Shown piece after piece: positions 62,744 through 64,000 of a stretch of DNA of 64,000 nt; the first letter of the stretch is position 1, and the number at the start of each line of letters is the position of its first letter. A program made the position numbers and the translations under genes. Under the pieces are notes generated by a model, which saw nothing but the letters and a program-made list of their open reading frames with translations, searched no databases and was not told the origin of the DNA. Source of the stretch: Ovis canadensis (taxonomy: Eukaryota > Chordata > Mammalia > Artiodactyla > Bovidae); NCBI RefSeq assembly GCF_042477335.2, contig NC_091246.1, positions 16,427,001 to 16,491,000 on the forward strand, given 5' to 3'.

Positions 62744-63904
62744 TGAGTGAGTGCAATGACAACCAGCTTTCTGTTAATGGTGCTAACAATCATGAATGTT
62801 AATTAGAAGTGGCCTGGGTCCTTGTTCAGATATGTTACCTATCGAAACCAGAGAAGAACCTCCCCTGAGGGCTGTGGGAAGGCCATGTGGATTCCGCTCC
62901 AACTTTGGGGTCCCCATGGTTGTTTCGGAATCATCACTGGCTAAAAGCATCTGAGTGAGGAGCTTTGATATTTTCCCTGACAATGTGCTCAATCAGAGGA
63001 TATGGGACAACTGACTTCACTGAAGCCAAACCCGAGCTGTGTGCTGAGTTGCAGTTTGCCCATGTATGCAGATTCTTTTCTACAATCACCTCCAAATGGG
63101 AGATGAGATAGAAGCTTCTGACCCTTAACAGAACCCTACTTGTCAAAGGGTAGCCAGGAAATGAGGAGGAGCTCTCATCCTCCCAGGGTTTTTTCTAACA
63201 CCCTTTTCTCCTAGCAGAATATGGTTGAAGAACTCTGTCCCAAAGACTACCACAGGGCAAGGTTGGAAAGTAGAGACAGGGTTTGACCAAATCCCTCCCT
63301 CTCCACCCACTTCTCATTTTTAAAAAACTGGGCATTGGAATGGATAAGAACAGACGCAGACATATTTCAAGATGTAAGCCCCTTCCTAATTTCTATTTAA
63401 AAAGTTAACCTTTAGTTTTCTTTGTGCCTCAGTTTTTCCTTTCCATAGAAGCTTTGTCTTTGCTATCATTTCAGTAATTTTTATTCCTGCTAGCTGCTCA
63501 CTCTGCTCCACTTGATCAAACTAACCTGGATAATGTGTGAGCTATTAAGAGAAGACACTGTTTCCTTGGGGAGTCATTTATTCCCATGATCACTGATAAT
63601 AGAAAGTCCTTTTCTGGGCTTGATGCTAATGACATCTCAATCCAGACTGAGTGCATTTCCTCCAGTTGTTGGTTATTCTGGAGCTGTGACCCACAGCCTG
63701 TGGTAGCAAGGACGGAATATGCTTTGTGGACCTATTCTGTGCTCTGTTCTGATTATTTCCAACAATGGGGACAAATCAATAGAAGTGAATGAGTGTTGGA
63801 TAATTCATGATTAGACAGAGAAAACACGAAGTGCTTCTGTTTTCCTTCTTGTTTGGAATTTGGCATGTATTTATAAACAAACAATAAGAAGGTGTCACTA
63901 GGCT
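62744..63904. other. No gene seen
   Basis: Unassigned, apart from a weak MIR-like core around 63400-63445 (TTTGTGCCTCAGTTTTTCC). Short frames on both strands have no motif. Confidence 0.45.
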
Positions 63905-64000
63905 TTACCAGAAAATCCCATGGATGGAGGAGCCTGGTAGGCTGCGGTCCATGTGGTCGCCAAGAGTCGGACATGACTGAGCAACTTCACTTTCACTTTT
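63905..64000 (+). mobile_element. BOV-A2 or Bov-tA SINE, cut by the window edge
   Basis: GAAAATCCCATGGATGGAGG, AGCCTGGTAGGCTGCGGTCC and ACTTCACTTTCACTTTT are the latter part of a Bov-A unit. The linker at the very end suggests a BOV-A2 whose second unit lies outside. Its 5' part is missing, and a clear left target-site duplication cannot be tested. Confidence 0.85.

Noticed and set aside
1..64000. Search for CRISPR arrays, operons, phage or other prokaryotic systems
   Set aside because: The only regularly spaced repeats are microsatellites and SINE tails; composition and repeats are those of a mammalian chromosome.

Overview
This is eukaryotic, non-coding DNA from a bovid ruminant, most likely cattle or a close Bos relative. 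The diagnosis rests on repeat families: LINEs of the bovine L1 type, the RTE-type LINE BovB, the SINEs Bov-tA and BOV-A2 (several with the ruminant AGC-repeat tail), and the older cetartiodactyl tRNA-Glu-derived CHR SINEs. Beneath these lie mammal-wide MIR, L2, hAT-like, mariner-like and MaLR-like relics. I find no convincing exon, no functional RNA gene, no CpG island and no prokaryote-type system such as CRISPR or an operon. The window is best read as intergenic or deep intronic sequence.

Layout. 1-3478 is an antisense L1 with its 5' end inside the window and its 3' half off the left edge; ORF1 and ORF2 are both broken. 3.5-10.4 kb holds a BovB scrap, several SINEs, an MLT1/MST-like LTR and quiet DNA. 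10.5-13.6 kb carries two BovB copies head to tail, the first with most of the reverse transcriptase domain. 13.6-21.2 kb is AT-rich and full of old L1 pieces with younger insertions nested in them. 21.3-29.2 kb is richer in ancient repeats and single-copy DNA and contains two CTCF-like motifs. 29.25-32.87 kb has a CHR-1 SINE and a second, 5'-truncated L1. 33-38 kb alternates L2, MIR, BovB, CHR, mariner and Bov-tA. 38-56 kb is mostly quiet DNA with scattered SINEs, L1 3' ends, L2 and a second MaLR-like LTR. 56-60 kb contains a polypyrimidine block, a short L1 with clean target-site duplications, and a three-layer nest (hAT-like relic, then old L1, then half a BOV-A2). 60-64 kb is mainly quiet DNA with a Bov-tA, MIRs and a BOV-A2 cut by the right edge.

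How the parts relate. No genes act together here. The only biology that can be read is retrotransposition: L1 enzymes are known to mobilise L1 itself, BovB enzymes are thought to mobilise Bov-tA and BOV-A2 (they share 3' ends), and target-site duplications let the order of several insertions be read directly. By my tally of the intervals listed, a little under half of the window is recognisable repeat.

Most notable observations: (i) a 38-bp piece of BOV-A2 tail embedded in the second L1, giving an alanine run in its ORF2 frame; (ii) 124 bp of non-L1 DNA between that L1's truncated 5' end and its target-site duplication; (iii) two CTCF-like motifs in the same orientation about 2 kb apart; (iv) catalytic-residue losses in both L1 copies. 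Family names were assigned by eye from remembered consensus features, so subfamily names are tentative.
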